NCBI GenBank assembly: GCA_050249955.1
Contig: JBFWPN010000001.1
Coordinates: forward strand, 434,001 to 498,000
Direction: 5' to 3'
Length of the DNA stretch: 64,000 bases
From: CAVVIG01 sp050249955
Lineage (GTDB): Bacteria > Acidobacteriota > Vicinamibacteria > Vicinamibacterales > CAVVIG01
Shown: positions 44,011-52,082 of the stretch, in pieces
Numbering within the stretch: position 1 is the stretch's first letter
Layout of the letters: the number at the start of each line of letters is the position of its first letter
The notes under the pieces: model-generated
What the model saw: only the letters and a program-made list of their open reading frames with translations
The model's database searches: none
Told to the model about the DNA's origin: nothing
Program-made: the position numbers and the translations under genes

Positions 44011-45090
44011 TCAGAAGATGAACAGCTGGCTCTGGACCAGCAGCTGGGTGTGAGCCGGGGCCCCGGTCTTCAGCGTGCGTCCCACGCCGCACTTCAGGTT
44101 GCTCCGGTGCCCCTTCAGCCAATAGAGCACGCCGGCCTGCATCGCGGCCGAGTCCGCCTTCCCGAACGCCGCGATGTCCTGGTGCGCCACCTGCCCGAAG
44201 ACCCCCACCCGCCTGCGGCCGGTGTAGCTGCCCTCGGCCATCCAGGTGTGCTGGCGGGGCAGCGTGGTGAATGTCCGGCTGCCGTCATAGCGCGTGTAGT
44301 CGGCCTGCATGGTCAGGGTGGCGCCATTCCGCAGGGGCCACTCGCTGAACACGTCGGCCGAGACGGCGCTGAAGTGCTCCTGCCGATCGACGCTGACACC
44401 GACACCGAGCATCCGCCGCTTGCCGTGCAGCGTGCCGGCGTAGAAGTAGCCGGTCTGCGCGCCGAAGGGATGCCACACCAGCCGCCCGGCATAGCGTGGC
44501 GACATGCCGGCCTCGGTCTTCATCGCACCGCGGAAGATGCCGGCACGGTACTCGACCCGGTTCTTCGCAAGGTAGCCCCGGAGCTGCACCCCCTGGTCGC
44601 GCCCCACGCGTGAATGCGTCGGGGCCGAGGACAGGAAGGAATACGGGCCGTAGCCCACGGCCATCAGCGACGCGGCCGACTGCGTGCCGTTGTACGAGTC
44701 GGGCACCAGCAGCAGGCCGGCGTCGACCTGCAGCTCGGGCCGCCACTCGACGGTGACGATCAGGTCCTGCAGGTAGGTCGGCGGCACCGACCACGTGGCG
44801 TTGTGCTCGCCGAGGAACGGGGTGTCGGTGTCCACGAACAGCTTCACGCGGTTGGCGAGCCTGCCGCCGGCAATGAACCGGAAGCGCCTGAGGCAGATGT
44901 CGTGCGTCGACGGCCCGTTCTCGGTGATGTCGCGCTGCGCCAACGCCTGCGTCAGCAGGCCGAAGCTGATGGCCGACGTGCCGTCCTTCGTCTGCAGCTG
45001 CACCGGCGTCTGCGCCGACACCGCGGCTGGCCCCGCCACCATTGCCGCCACCAGCACGCCACGCACGCCCCGCTTCACCCATCCTGACAT
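44011..45090 (-). CDS. Phosphate-selective-porin-like outer-membrane protein
   Basis: A 359-residue exported barrel with a signal peptide (GVLVAAMVAGPAAVSAQ). The pattern RRFRFIAGGRLANRVKLFVDTD and a long internal section of short strands resemble OprO/OprP-like porins. It ends in Phe (LLVQSQLFIF), as outer-membrane barrels do. AGGAGGT lies before ATG 45090; upstream open frame is not coding. It follows the chemoreceptor gene by 40 bases and may be transcribed with it. The substrate is not deducible. Confidence 0.78.
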   Translation of the reverse strand: MSGWVKRGVRGVLVAAMVAGPAAVSAQTPVQLQTKDGTSAISFGLLTQALAQRDITENGPSTHDICLRRFRFIAGGRLANRVKLFVDTDTPFLGEHNATWSVPPTYLQDLIVTVEWRPELQVDAGLLLVPDSYNGTQSAASLMAVGYGPYSFLSSAPTHSRVGRDQGVQLRGYLAKNRVEYRAGIFRGAMKTEAGMSPRYAGRLVWHPFGAQTGYFYAGTLHGKRRMLGVGVSVDRQEHFSAVSADVFSEWPLRNGATLTMQADYTRYDGSRTFTTLPRQHTWMAEGSYTGRRRVGVFGQVAHQDIAAFGKADSAAMQAGVLYWLKGHRSNLKCGVGRTLKTGAPAHTQLLVQSQLFIF

Positions 45091-45130
45091 GGCAACCTCC
45101 TGCCCGACCTGCCGCTCCATGCGCGTCACG

Positions 45131-46702
45131 TCATGCCGCGTGCCGATCCTGGCGCCCTGTCGCCGGCACGCCGGCCCCCATGCCCGAGACGGGCCCGGCA
45201 AGCTGATGACCGTGATAGTGCGCTCCCACGAGTTCCTCGAGGTTGTGGATGGTGGCCATGGCCGCCCCCGCCTGCGCGCTCAGTTCCTCGCTGGCGGCCG
45301 CACTCTCTTCCGCGTTGGCGGCCATCATCTGGGTGACCTTCTCGATCTTGGCGATGGCACCCGACACGCGGCCGATCCCCTGCGCCTGCTGCTCGCTGGC
45401 GGTGCTCACCTGGTCGATGAGCCCCTTCACCTTCACCACACCCGTCGTGATGCCCGCAATGGCAGACCCGACCTGCGTCACCCTGGCCGCCCCGAGCTTC
45501 GAGTTGGCGAGCGACTCCTCGATGAGGGCCGTCGTGTCCTTCGCCGCCTGGGCCGACCGCTGGGCGAGGTTCCGGACCTCGTCGGCGACGACCGCGAAGC
45601 CCATGCCGGCCTCGCCGGCCCGCGCAGCCTCCACGGCGGCGTTCAGCGCAAGGATGTTGGTCTGGAACGCGATTTCGTCGATGGTGCGGATGATGTGGGC
45701 GACCTTCTCGCTCGACTGCTCGATCAGCCGCATGGACCCGACCATCTCCTCGAGGGCCGCGTTCGACTCGGAGACGCGCGCATCCACGTCGCCCATCAGC
45801 AGGGCAGCCTCGCGCGAGTGCTCGGCGTTGTTCCGGGTCATCGTCGACAGTTCGTCCATGGACTGCGCCGTCTGCTCGATGGAGCTGGCCTCCTCGGTGG
45901 CTCCGCGTGCCAGCGCCTGCGCAGAGCCAGCTACCTGGCCGGCCGCCGCCACTACCTGGGATGAACCGTCGGTGAGGTTGGTGACAATGGTGTCCAGCTT
46001 CCGCCCGAACCTGCGGGCGAAGAGGCTCCAGGTCACGGCGCAGCCGACGAGTGCCAGCGCCGCCACCACCAGCAGGATCGTGTCGGTCTTCGACACGAGG
46101 GCATCGATCCGATCACTCGTCGCAAACAGCTCCGGCTCCGGCAGGCTGGCCGCCACCACCCAGTCGAGGGCAGGCACGTACTTGAACCGCGCCACTTTCA
46201 TCACCGGTGCGGGGTCGTTGGCGTTCTGCCAGGGATAGCGGTGCTCGCTGGTCTCGCCTGGCCGGAGAGTCACCGCGGTGTTCACGATCTCCTGGATGAA
46301 GAAGTTCCCGTCCGCATCGCGCGAGCCCCACAGGTTCTCGCCGTCACGCTTGCGCCCCAGCGAGAGCACGTAGCTGCCCCGCTGCTCACCCGTCGCCTTG
46401 AGGATGTAGATGTAGCCCGTCCGGCCAACCTTCACGGCCGCCAGCTTGTCGAGCAGGTCGTTGACGGCTCCAGGGTCCGCGGTCGCCTGCTCACCGCCTG
46501 CCGCGCGCCCGACAAGCGACTCGCAGGCCAGGTGGACCAGGTGCACGATATGGTCGAGGTCTCCCTTCGCCAGGTCCACGGTGCCGTCGTGCGCGGCCTG
46601 CTGCGTGCGCGCATCGGTCTGGCGCACGATGGCGAGCACGGTCATCAGGGGGCCCACGGTCAGCAGCAGGCCAAGCAGAAGGAGTTTCTTCGTGAACGAC
46701 AT
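45131..46702 (-). CDS. Methyl-accepting chemotaxis protein with Cache domain
   Basis: A 523-residue chemoreceptor. A membrane segment at residues 5-25 is followed by a single-Cache (sCache_2) periplasmic sensor to about 200 (VGRTGYIYILKATGE, LGRKRDGENLWGS), a second membrane segment at about 207-228, and the signalling coiled coil. The CheA/CheW-binding hairpin (IAFQTNILALNAAVEAARAG) is perfectly conserved, with methylation-type Glu/Gln pairs on both arms. There is no clear HAMP. A sigma-28-like promoter precedes it, tying it to the flagellar regulon. Confidence 0.94.
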   Translation of the reverse strand: MSFTKKLLLLGLLLTVGPLMTVLAIVRQTDARTQQAAHDGTVDLAKGDLDHIVHLVHLACESLVGRAAGGEQATADPGAVNDLLDKLAAVKVGRTGYIYILKATGEQRGSYVLSLGRKRDGENLWGSRDADGNFFIQEIVNTAVTLRPGETSEHRYPWQNANDPAPVMKVARFKYVPALDWVVAASLPEPELFATSDRIDALVSKTDTILLVVAALALVGCAVTWSLFARRFGRKLDTIVTNLTDGSSQVVAAAGQVAGSAQALARGATEEASSIEQTAQSMDELSTMTRNNAEHSREAALLMGDVDARVSESNAALEEMVGSMRLIEQSSEKVAHIIRTIDEIAFQTNILALNAAVEAARAGEAGMGFAVVADEVRNLAQRSAQAAKDTTALIEESLANSKLGAARVTQVGSAIAGITTGVVKVKGLIDQVSTASEQQAQGIGRVSGAIAKIEKVTQMMAANAEESAAASEELSAQAGAAMATIHNLEELVGAHYHGHQLAGPVSGMGAGVPATGRQDRHAA

Positions 46703-46740
46703 TGCGCGGGCCTCCGGCAGGATCCAGGAACTTGTCCGTG

Positions 46741-46767
46741 CAATCGGCGCGTCGAAAGTCGGGTTGA
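46741..46767 (-). promoter_or_regulatory. Sigma-28 (FliA)-like promoter of the chemoreceptor gene
   Basis: On the minus strand TCAA (46767-46764), a 15-base spacer and GCCGATTG (46748-46741) match the flagellar sigma consensus TCAA/TAAA-N15-GCCGATAA with one changed base in the -10 box. The start would be near 46731, giving a 30-base leader. Confidence 0.55.
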
Positions 46768-46852
46768 GCAGAACGCCGACTCGCCAGGAAATTTTCTTCG
46801 AACGCAGTAGGAGGCGTACTGACGACTGCCGAAATGCCGGCAGGGCGCGCCT

Positions 46853-47752
46853 TCAGCGCGTGGCGCGCTCGACGAGGGCGAGCGCCGGCAGGACGATGTG
46901 GAGCATGGCGGCCACGGCAAGCGCCGCGAGGCAGGCGTGGGCGATCTGCAGGTATCGCCGCATGAGTTGCAGCACGCTCCAGCCGAACTCTTCCGCGAGC
47001 ACGCTCGGGTCGCTCAGGCCATGATCGCCGGCGCCGAAGGGCACCGCCGCGATCCCGCCCGCCCAGGTCGCGTAGGCGTCCATGAAGGCGAGCGCCCCGA
47101 TGGCCACCAGCCCCCACCGGAGGCGATCGCGCCGCACGGCACTCTCCTCGCGCGCGAACACGGTCATCATCAGCAGCGTGCCAATCAGCAGGCTCCCGCC
47201 ATCGCCGCTGAACACGATGAGCTGGCGGGCCTGGCCCGCGTGCAGGACGAATGTGCAGACCGTCACGAGGCCGAGCGCCGCGACCGCCGCAGCCACCCAG
47301 AACCAGCGCGCAATCGCCCACGCGCGCCACGCACCGTAACCCAGCGCTCCGGCGATCAGCAGGGTCAGGAGGAGCGACCGCTCGTCACCAACCGGCGTGA
47401 ACCAGGGACCGGGCCACGCCGGGTACCCACAAGCCCAGGCAGCGGCTGCGTGCCCGGTTTCGTGCACCCACATGGCGATCATGCGCACGGCACCTGGCGA
47501 CGCGCGGACCGCCAGCCACGCGAACCCCAGCGCCAGCACAATGGCGAGGGCGCGTGCACGCAGTTCCACGCGGAGCCTGTCGCGGTCGGCCTCGGCACGC
47601 TCGAGGTCTGCCTGCACCGACGCCCCAGGCAGGCGCGACGGGGCGGCCGGATCCACGGCCGCGCCCCGCAGGTACTTGGAGACAACGACGCCGCACTTCG
47701 GGCATTCCTCGAAGGTGGCGGTATGGACGAAGGCGCAGCGGGGGCAGTCCAT
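46853..47752 (-). CDS. Membrane protein with zinc ribbon and M50-like HExxH
   Basis: A 299-residue protein. A double CxxC zinc ribbon (C3, C6, C17, C20) and a short coiled coil are followed by about 6 hydrophobic segments. H97-E98-T-G-H101 in MWVHETGHAAAAWACGYP is the zinc-binding motif of M50-type (site-2) intramembrane proteases, but the usual second metal ligand (N/D-PG) is not obvious, so activity is uncertain. It starts 57 bases after the nSTAND-WD40 gene stops, same strand, and could be the third gene of that operon. Confidence 0.75.
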   Translation of the reverse strand: MDCPRCAFVHTATFEECPKCGVVVSKYLRGAAVDPAAPSRLPGASVQADLERAEADRDRLRVELRARALAIVLALGFAWLAVRASPGAVRMIAMWVHETGHAAAAWACGYPAWPGPWFTPVGDERSLLLTLLIAGALGYGAWRAWAIARWFWVAAAVAALGLVTVCTFVLHAGQARQLIVFSGDGGSLLIGTLLMMTVFAREESAVRRDRLRWGLVAIGALAFMDAYATWAGGIAAVPFGAGDHGLSDPSVLAEEFGWSVLQLMRRYLQIAHACLAALAVAAMLHIVLPALALVERATR

Positions 47753-47809
47753 GTCCCCGGGTTATCGGCTGCGCCGCGGGGAACCGGCAGGTCCGGCTCG
47801 ACCGGTCCG

Positions 47810-50566
47810 TCAGTCGGGGAACGCGAAGTCCTGCCGTTCACGCGGCGTCAGTTCCCGCGGTGGACGGCCGTTGGCCAGGGTCAGCAGCGCGTCGCGGCCG
47901 ACGCAGAGGTCGCAGTCGAAGATCCTGAGGAAACCGCCCTGGCCTGCGGCGGCGATGAACCGGCCGTCGGCACTCATCGACACCGCATACAGCGGCTGCT
48001 CTCCGGCAATGATCTGCATGCGGGCACCGGTCTGGATTTCCCACAGCACCAGTTCAGAGCCGGCGGTCACGAGGAAGCGGCCATCGTTCGACAGGGCCGC
48101 CGAGTAGAGGGCGCCGGTATAGGTGCGGATCTCACGCTGCAGGTCGTACGTGCTCGCATCCCAGAGCTTGGCAATGCCATTCTCGTCGACCGACGCGAGC
48201 CGTGCGCTTCCGGCCGCACCACCGTAGGCCACTGCAAGCACCCGCGCGTCGTGCGTGAGCGTCCGCTCGCGCGCGCCGGTCTCCGCGTTCCAGATGGCCA
48301 CCGTCCCGTCCTGGGCGCCGCTGGCCACGTGCCGCCCGTCTGGACTGACCTCGACCGACTGGATGATCGCCGGCTCGAGCCCGGCCGTCTGTTCCCCGAC
48401 GTCACGCATCGTCCCGTCGGCGATGGACCACGACAGCACGTGGCCTTCGAGGCCGCCGCCCACCACACGCGAAGCCGTGGCGTCGAACGCCGCGCCCACC
48501 AGCAGGAACTGAGGACCCTTCAGGCGGGCGCGCAGGTCTCCGGAGGCCACATCCCACACGCGCACGTCGGTGTCGTTGGGGTCGCGCGTCGGCCGCGTGA
48601 GGCATGGATTGCCGCCCGCCGTCAGCATCAGGCGGCCGTCGCGCGAGAACGCCCCAACGGTGAGCGGGGCTGGATGCTGGCGCGAGAACACGGGGGCTCC
48701 GGACCTGATGTCCCACAGCCGTGCGAACCGGTCGCACCCGGTTGCGAGCAGCCGCGTACCATCCGGATTGATCGCCACGCCCATCACATCGTCGGTCGGT
48801 GCACCGCCCTGGACGCCACGCAGGTGCAGCACGGGCGCGGAGGACGGCATCTGTGGCGGGGGATCGTCCGCGTGTCCGTGCCAGCGGAACAGCGCCTGCC
48901 GCAGCGCCGATTCCGCCTGCACCGGCAACTGCTCCGCGGGGACGGTGGACGCGGCGCCGAGCGCCTCCATCGCGAGCCGCACCGCGAGTTCGGGCTCGGT
49001 GTCGAGCCGGATGAGCGCGGCCGAGGCCAGTTCGCGCGAGCGCGCGATCCGCGCCTGCGTGTCGGCCTCGGCACGTTCGCGTTCGGCGACGCCAAGCGCG
49101 CTGGTGGCGCGCCTGGCCTGCCCCACGGCGTAGTAAGCCAGCAGGCCGACACCGGCCGCCACCACCACCGCCACGCCGGCCACCACTGCGGCAATCGTCG
49201 AGCGCCGCCGAGCGTTGAGCGCCGCCTCGGCGGCTCGCCGGGCTTCATCCTGCCGGCGCAGCTCATCGCCCAGCTTCTGCAGGTCGTCCTGCCGGCGCCG
49301 CTCGTCGCGATGCTTCACGACCGTCGGCGCGAGCAGGTCGTGGATCAGCTCCACGCGCGTCACGCCCAGCGAGGGCTCGAAGCGCAGCAGCCGGCGGTCC
49401 ACCAGCACCTGCAGGGCACCAAGCGACAGCAGGTACGGCTCGCGCAGCGCATCGTCCTGCGCGCACGGATTGCGGTAGCCGCTCTCGGTGACCAGCTCGC
49501 TCTCGATGAACCGGGCCACCCGCTCCGGCTGGTCGTTCATGCTGTCGTTGTAGTGCCGGTCGACGACCCCCGTGCCGAGTTGCGAGAGCAGCTCGGCGTC
49601 AATCCGGTCCGGTCCGCCCTTGCTGCGTCGCTCCTTGCGCCCGGTGTTCAGGCCGCGGCACACCAGGCTGAGCAGGGCCGGTTCCACGGTCAGGCTGTCG
49701 AGCGAGGCGATCGACGTGTCTTCCTGCGGGCTCGACTTGCGCTCCGAGGCCACGAACCGCACGATGAGCGACGCCGTTCGCTCGTCCACCAGGTGCGACG
49801 CCGCGCCGCGCACCGCCTCGAGCGCCTGTCGTCCGTTCATCGGCAGCAGCTGCAGGCGGTTCCGCATCAGCGACGGCAGTTCGCGCCATCGCTCGAACTG
49901 CGTGGCGAAGTCCTCGCGGAACGACAGCAGCACGCGGTACGGCTGGCTGCGCAGGGCCAGCGACGTGGCGAGCTCGGGGTCTTCCGCGAGCCGCCGCTCG
50001 GTGGCCACAGGGATGCGGTTCTCCGCCAGGTCGGCCAGGTCCTCGCGCAGGCGCTGCACCGCCAGCGGTGCCGACACGCCGAGCGTGAACACCTCCTCGA
50101 ACTGGTCCAGCACGAAGACCGGCATGAGCCGCTCGTTCTGGCGGCTCCAGACCTTCGTGTCCACCCGGTGCAGGTATTCCCAGAACGTGTCGCCGGGCCT
50201 GCGCTCCGGAGCGTCCGCACCGACCTTTTCCGAAGTGCAGGCCTCCTGGAAGGCCATGTACAACTGCTCGATGAGCGGCGTGTCGGTCAGTTCGCCCGGG
50301 GCCGGGTAGCGCACGCGGAGGTAGACCGGGAGGTAGTTCGCGCGCCTGAGCGCAGGGAACAGGCCCGCCTTCAGCAGCGAGGTCTTGCCGAGACCCGAGC
50401 GGCCGAACAGCACCGTGAGCGGGGCATCGGCCACCAGGCGCCGGAGTTCGGCGATCTCGCGGGTGCGCCCGTTGAAGAACTGCTCGGCCCGTTCGTCGAA
50501 CCAGGCCAGGCCCGGCCAGGGGTTGTCGGCATCGAGCTGGTAGGAGGTCTCGACCAGGTCAGCCAC
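47810..50566 (-). CDS. nSTAND NTPase with WD40 repeats
   Basis: A 918-residue signal-transduction NTPase. The nSTAND1 domain has Walker A GRSGLGKTSLL at 55-65 and Walker B FVLDQFEE at 151-158. A helical region ending LIHDLLAPTVVKH near 415 follows, then a coiled coil, one membrane segment at about 456-480, a second charged coiled coil, and about 7 WD40 blades (roughly 590-890; ATGCDRFARLWDIRSG, ASGAQDGTVAIWNAETG, VDENGIAKLWD). STAND proteins oligomerise when their repeats sense a ligand and then activate a partner effector. The GTG start is 1 base after the SIR2-TIR stop, so the two are translationally coupled and probably work together. Confidence 0.92.
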   Translation of the reverse strand: MADLVETSYQLDADNPWPGLAWFDERAEQFFNGRTREIAELRRLVADAPLTVLFGRSGLGKTSLLKAGLFPALRRANYLPVYLRVRYPAPGELTDTPLIEQLYMAFQEACTSEKVGADAPERRPGDTFWEYLHRVDTKVWSRQNERLMPVFVLDQFEEVFTLGVSAPLAVQRLREDLADLAENRIPVATERRLAEDPELATSLALRSQPYRVLLSFREDFATQFERWRELPSLMRNRLQLLPMNGRQALEAVRGAASHLVDERTASLIVRFVASERKSSPQEDTSIASLDSLTVEPALLSLVCRGLNTGRKERRSKGGPDRIDAELLSQLGTGVVDRHYNDSMNDQPERVARFIESELVTESGYRNPCAQDDALREPYLLSLGALQVLVDRRLLRFEPSLGVTRVELIHDLLAPTVVKHRDERRRQDDLQKLGDELRRQDEARRAAEAALNARRRSTIAAVVAGVAVVVAAGVGLLAYYAVGQARRATSALGVAERERAEADTQARIARSRELASAALIRLDTEPELAVRLAMEALGAASTVPAEQLPVQAESALRQALFRWHGHADDPPPQMPSSAPVLHLRGVQGGAPTDDVMGVAINPDGTRLLATGCDRFARLWDIRSGAPVFSRQHPAPLTVGAFSRDGRLMLTAGGNPCLTRPTRDPNDTDVRVWDVASGDLRARLKGPQFLLVGAAFDATASRVVGGGLEGHVLSWSIADGTMRDVGEQTAGLEPAIIQSVEVSPDGRHVASGAQDGTVAIWNAETGARERTLTHDARVLAVAYGGAAGSARLASVDENGIAKLWDASTYDLQREIRTYTGALYSAALSNDGRFLVTAGSELVLWEIQTGARMQIIAGEQPLYAVSMSADGRFIAAAGQGGFLRIFDCDLCVGRDALLTLANGRPPRELTPRERQDFAFPD

Positions 50567-50567
50567 G

Positions 50568-51974
50568 TCACCCCCTGAACGCGCGCAGTTCGCGCACGAT
50601 GGCCGACTCCAGCCGCGGTGTCAGCTTCCCGCCTGGAGCGAATCCGAAGTCGATGTGGCCGAACATGCGCTGCGCGCGGGGATAGAGCACCAGCTTCGTC
50701 TCGGCCTCTGGATCGACGAACACGGGGACGATGAAGGCGCGGCCGTCGATGCTGCGCGCACGCTCGATCGCCTCCTTCCACTCGGCGATGAAGAAGCCCT
50801 CGGTGCGCTGCTCCTCCGAGTGGGAGATGACCGGGAGGAACAGCTGGCAGGCACCGATGCCTTCGAGGATGCGCTGCTCCCAGTCGTGCCCCGGCTCGAG
50901 CACCGACTTGTCGAACCACGCCACGTCGTTGCCCGCGAGCCGCCGCAACTCGTCGAACAGCGTCCGGGCCGACGCCAGGTCGGTGCGCGAGTAGCTGATG
51001 AACACGGCCGGCTTCCGACCCTGCGGCGTCACCACCACCTGCGCGGCCGCAGCCGGCGTCTGCTGGCCGGGCTGGGCGGCCCTCCACCGGGCGTGCAGTT
51101 CGGCGACGAACGCCTCGGGTGTCATGGCCGAGATGCGCGTGTTCCTGGCAAAGGTGGTGAGGAACACGACGAACCCGGGCTCTTCACGCTCCGGGTCGAT
51201 GATGAAGTCCTTGCGGCGAGGCTGCTCGCTCAGTCGCTTCGGGGCAGCCACACGGACCATGAACCGGCTCAGCCAGTCCGGGAAGTGGCAGCCGATCAGG
51301 AGCAGGTTCGCGCTCCTGATCTCCGAGAAGAACCGCTTCGGCGGACGTCCGAGACCGGCCTGGATGCCGTAGAGGAACTCGAGGATGTCCTCGTCATGCG
51401 TGGCGAAGACCGGCGACACGGCAGCCTTCCCGAACATGTAGAGCACGGCGGTCCGCCGCTCGCTGTCGCCTTCGTCGAGGTCGGTCAGCCGGTCGTTCGG
51501 AAGGCCATCAGGCGCGTACTCCACCTGCTCGGTCCGTGCCTGGCCCCCGTGCCGCACCGCATCCAGCGCCTGCGCCAGGACGTCGTCCACCGTGGTGGTG
51601 ACGAAGTACCGGATGTCGTCGATGGCCGCCAGCAGGCGGAGCGGCGCCGACACCGTGTCGCGGTGCTCGCCCAGGGTGGCGCGGATGGCGTCGTGCACCG
51701 GCAGGTAGCTGTCGGCGCTGGCGCGCTTGCCGAGCCGGTCCAGCGCACAGACGGCGTCGTTCAGCTCGTGGTGCTCGCGCAGGTCGACGGTCGAGGGGTC
51801 GACGTTGTAGCGCGCCAGCAGCCGCTCCGCCACGAGGCGATAGAACGGCACGCGCGCGCCGTTGACCGTGGCGGTCAGGAGTTCGCTGCCGACGATCGGC
51901 ACCACCTGGCGGGCCGCCACCAGCGGGATCAGATCGCCCCAGAACTCCTCGGGATCGTTCGAGACAGGCGTCAC
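50568..51974 (-). CDS. SIR2-like / TIR fusion protein, predicted NADase effector
   Basis: A 468-residue soluble protein. Residues 20-300 follow the SIR2_2 layout (VVPIVGSELL at 24-33, YFVTTTVDDVLAQAL at 123-137, VLYMFGKA at 177-184, LLLIGCHFPDW at 224-234). However, the usual catalytic Asn (TTN-x-D) is Thr and the His of the K-L-H-G motif is Phe, so this half is probably a sensor. Residues 322-460 are a TIR domain (VFISYSRTDLASARTLFDEL, VAWFDKSVLEPG), and E398 in FFIAEWKEAI is at the position of the catalytic glutamate of NAD-cleaving TIR domains. First gene of the pair with nSTAND-WD40. Role as abortive-infection effector is inferred. Confidence 0.88.
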   Translation of the reverse strand: MTPVSNDPEEFWGDLIPLVAARQVVPIVGSELLTATVNGARVPFYRLVAERLLARYNVDPSTVDLREHHELNDAVCALDRLGKRASADSYLPVHDAIRATLGEHRDTVSAPLRLLAAIDDIRYFVTTTVDDVLAQALDAVRHGGQARTEQVEYAPDGLPNDRLTDLDEGDSERRTAVLYMFGKAAVSPVFATHDEDILEFLYGIQAGLGRPPKRFFSEIRSANLLLIGCHFPDWLSRFMVRVAAPKRLSEQPRRKDFIIDPEREEPGFVVFLTTFARNTRISAMTPEAFVAELHARWRAAQPGQQTPAAAAQVVVTPQGRKPAVFISYSRTDLASARTLFDELRRLAGNDVAWFDKSVLEPGHDWEQRILEGIGACQLFLPVISHSEEQRTEGFFIAEWKEAIERARSIDGRAFIVPVFVDPEAETKLVLYPRAQRMFGHIDFGFAPGGKLTPRLESAIVRELRAFRG

Positions 51975-52082
51975 CTGTGCCCCTGTACCGCCTGGCCTGC
52001 GGCGCTGCTGCTCCGGTCGTCACTCACGGCGTGAGGGATGTTAACGCGAATGCACCCTCCTGCGCTGAGCGGGCGGTGCACA

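Noticed and set aside
46898..50578. Very long open frame (1226 codons) on the plus strand, antisense to the nSTAND-WD40 gene
   Set aside because: Composition is Arg/His/Gly-rich with no domain; the opposite strand encodes clear Walker and WD40 motifs. It is a shadow of high third-position GC.
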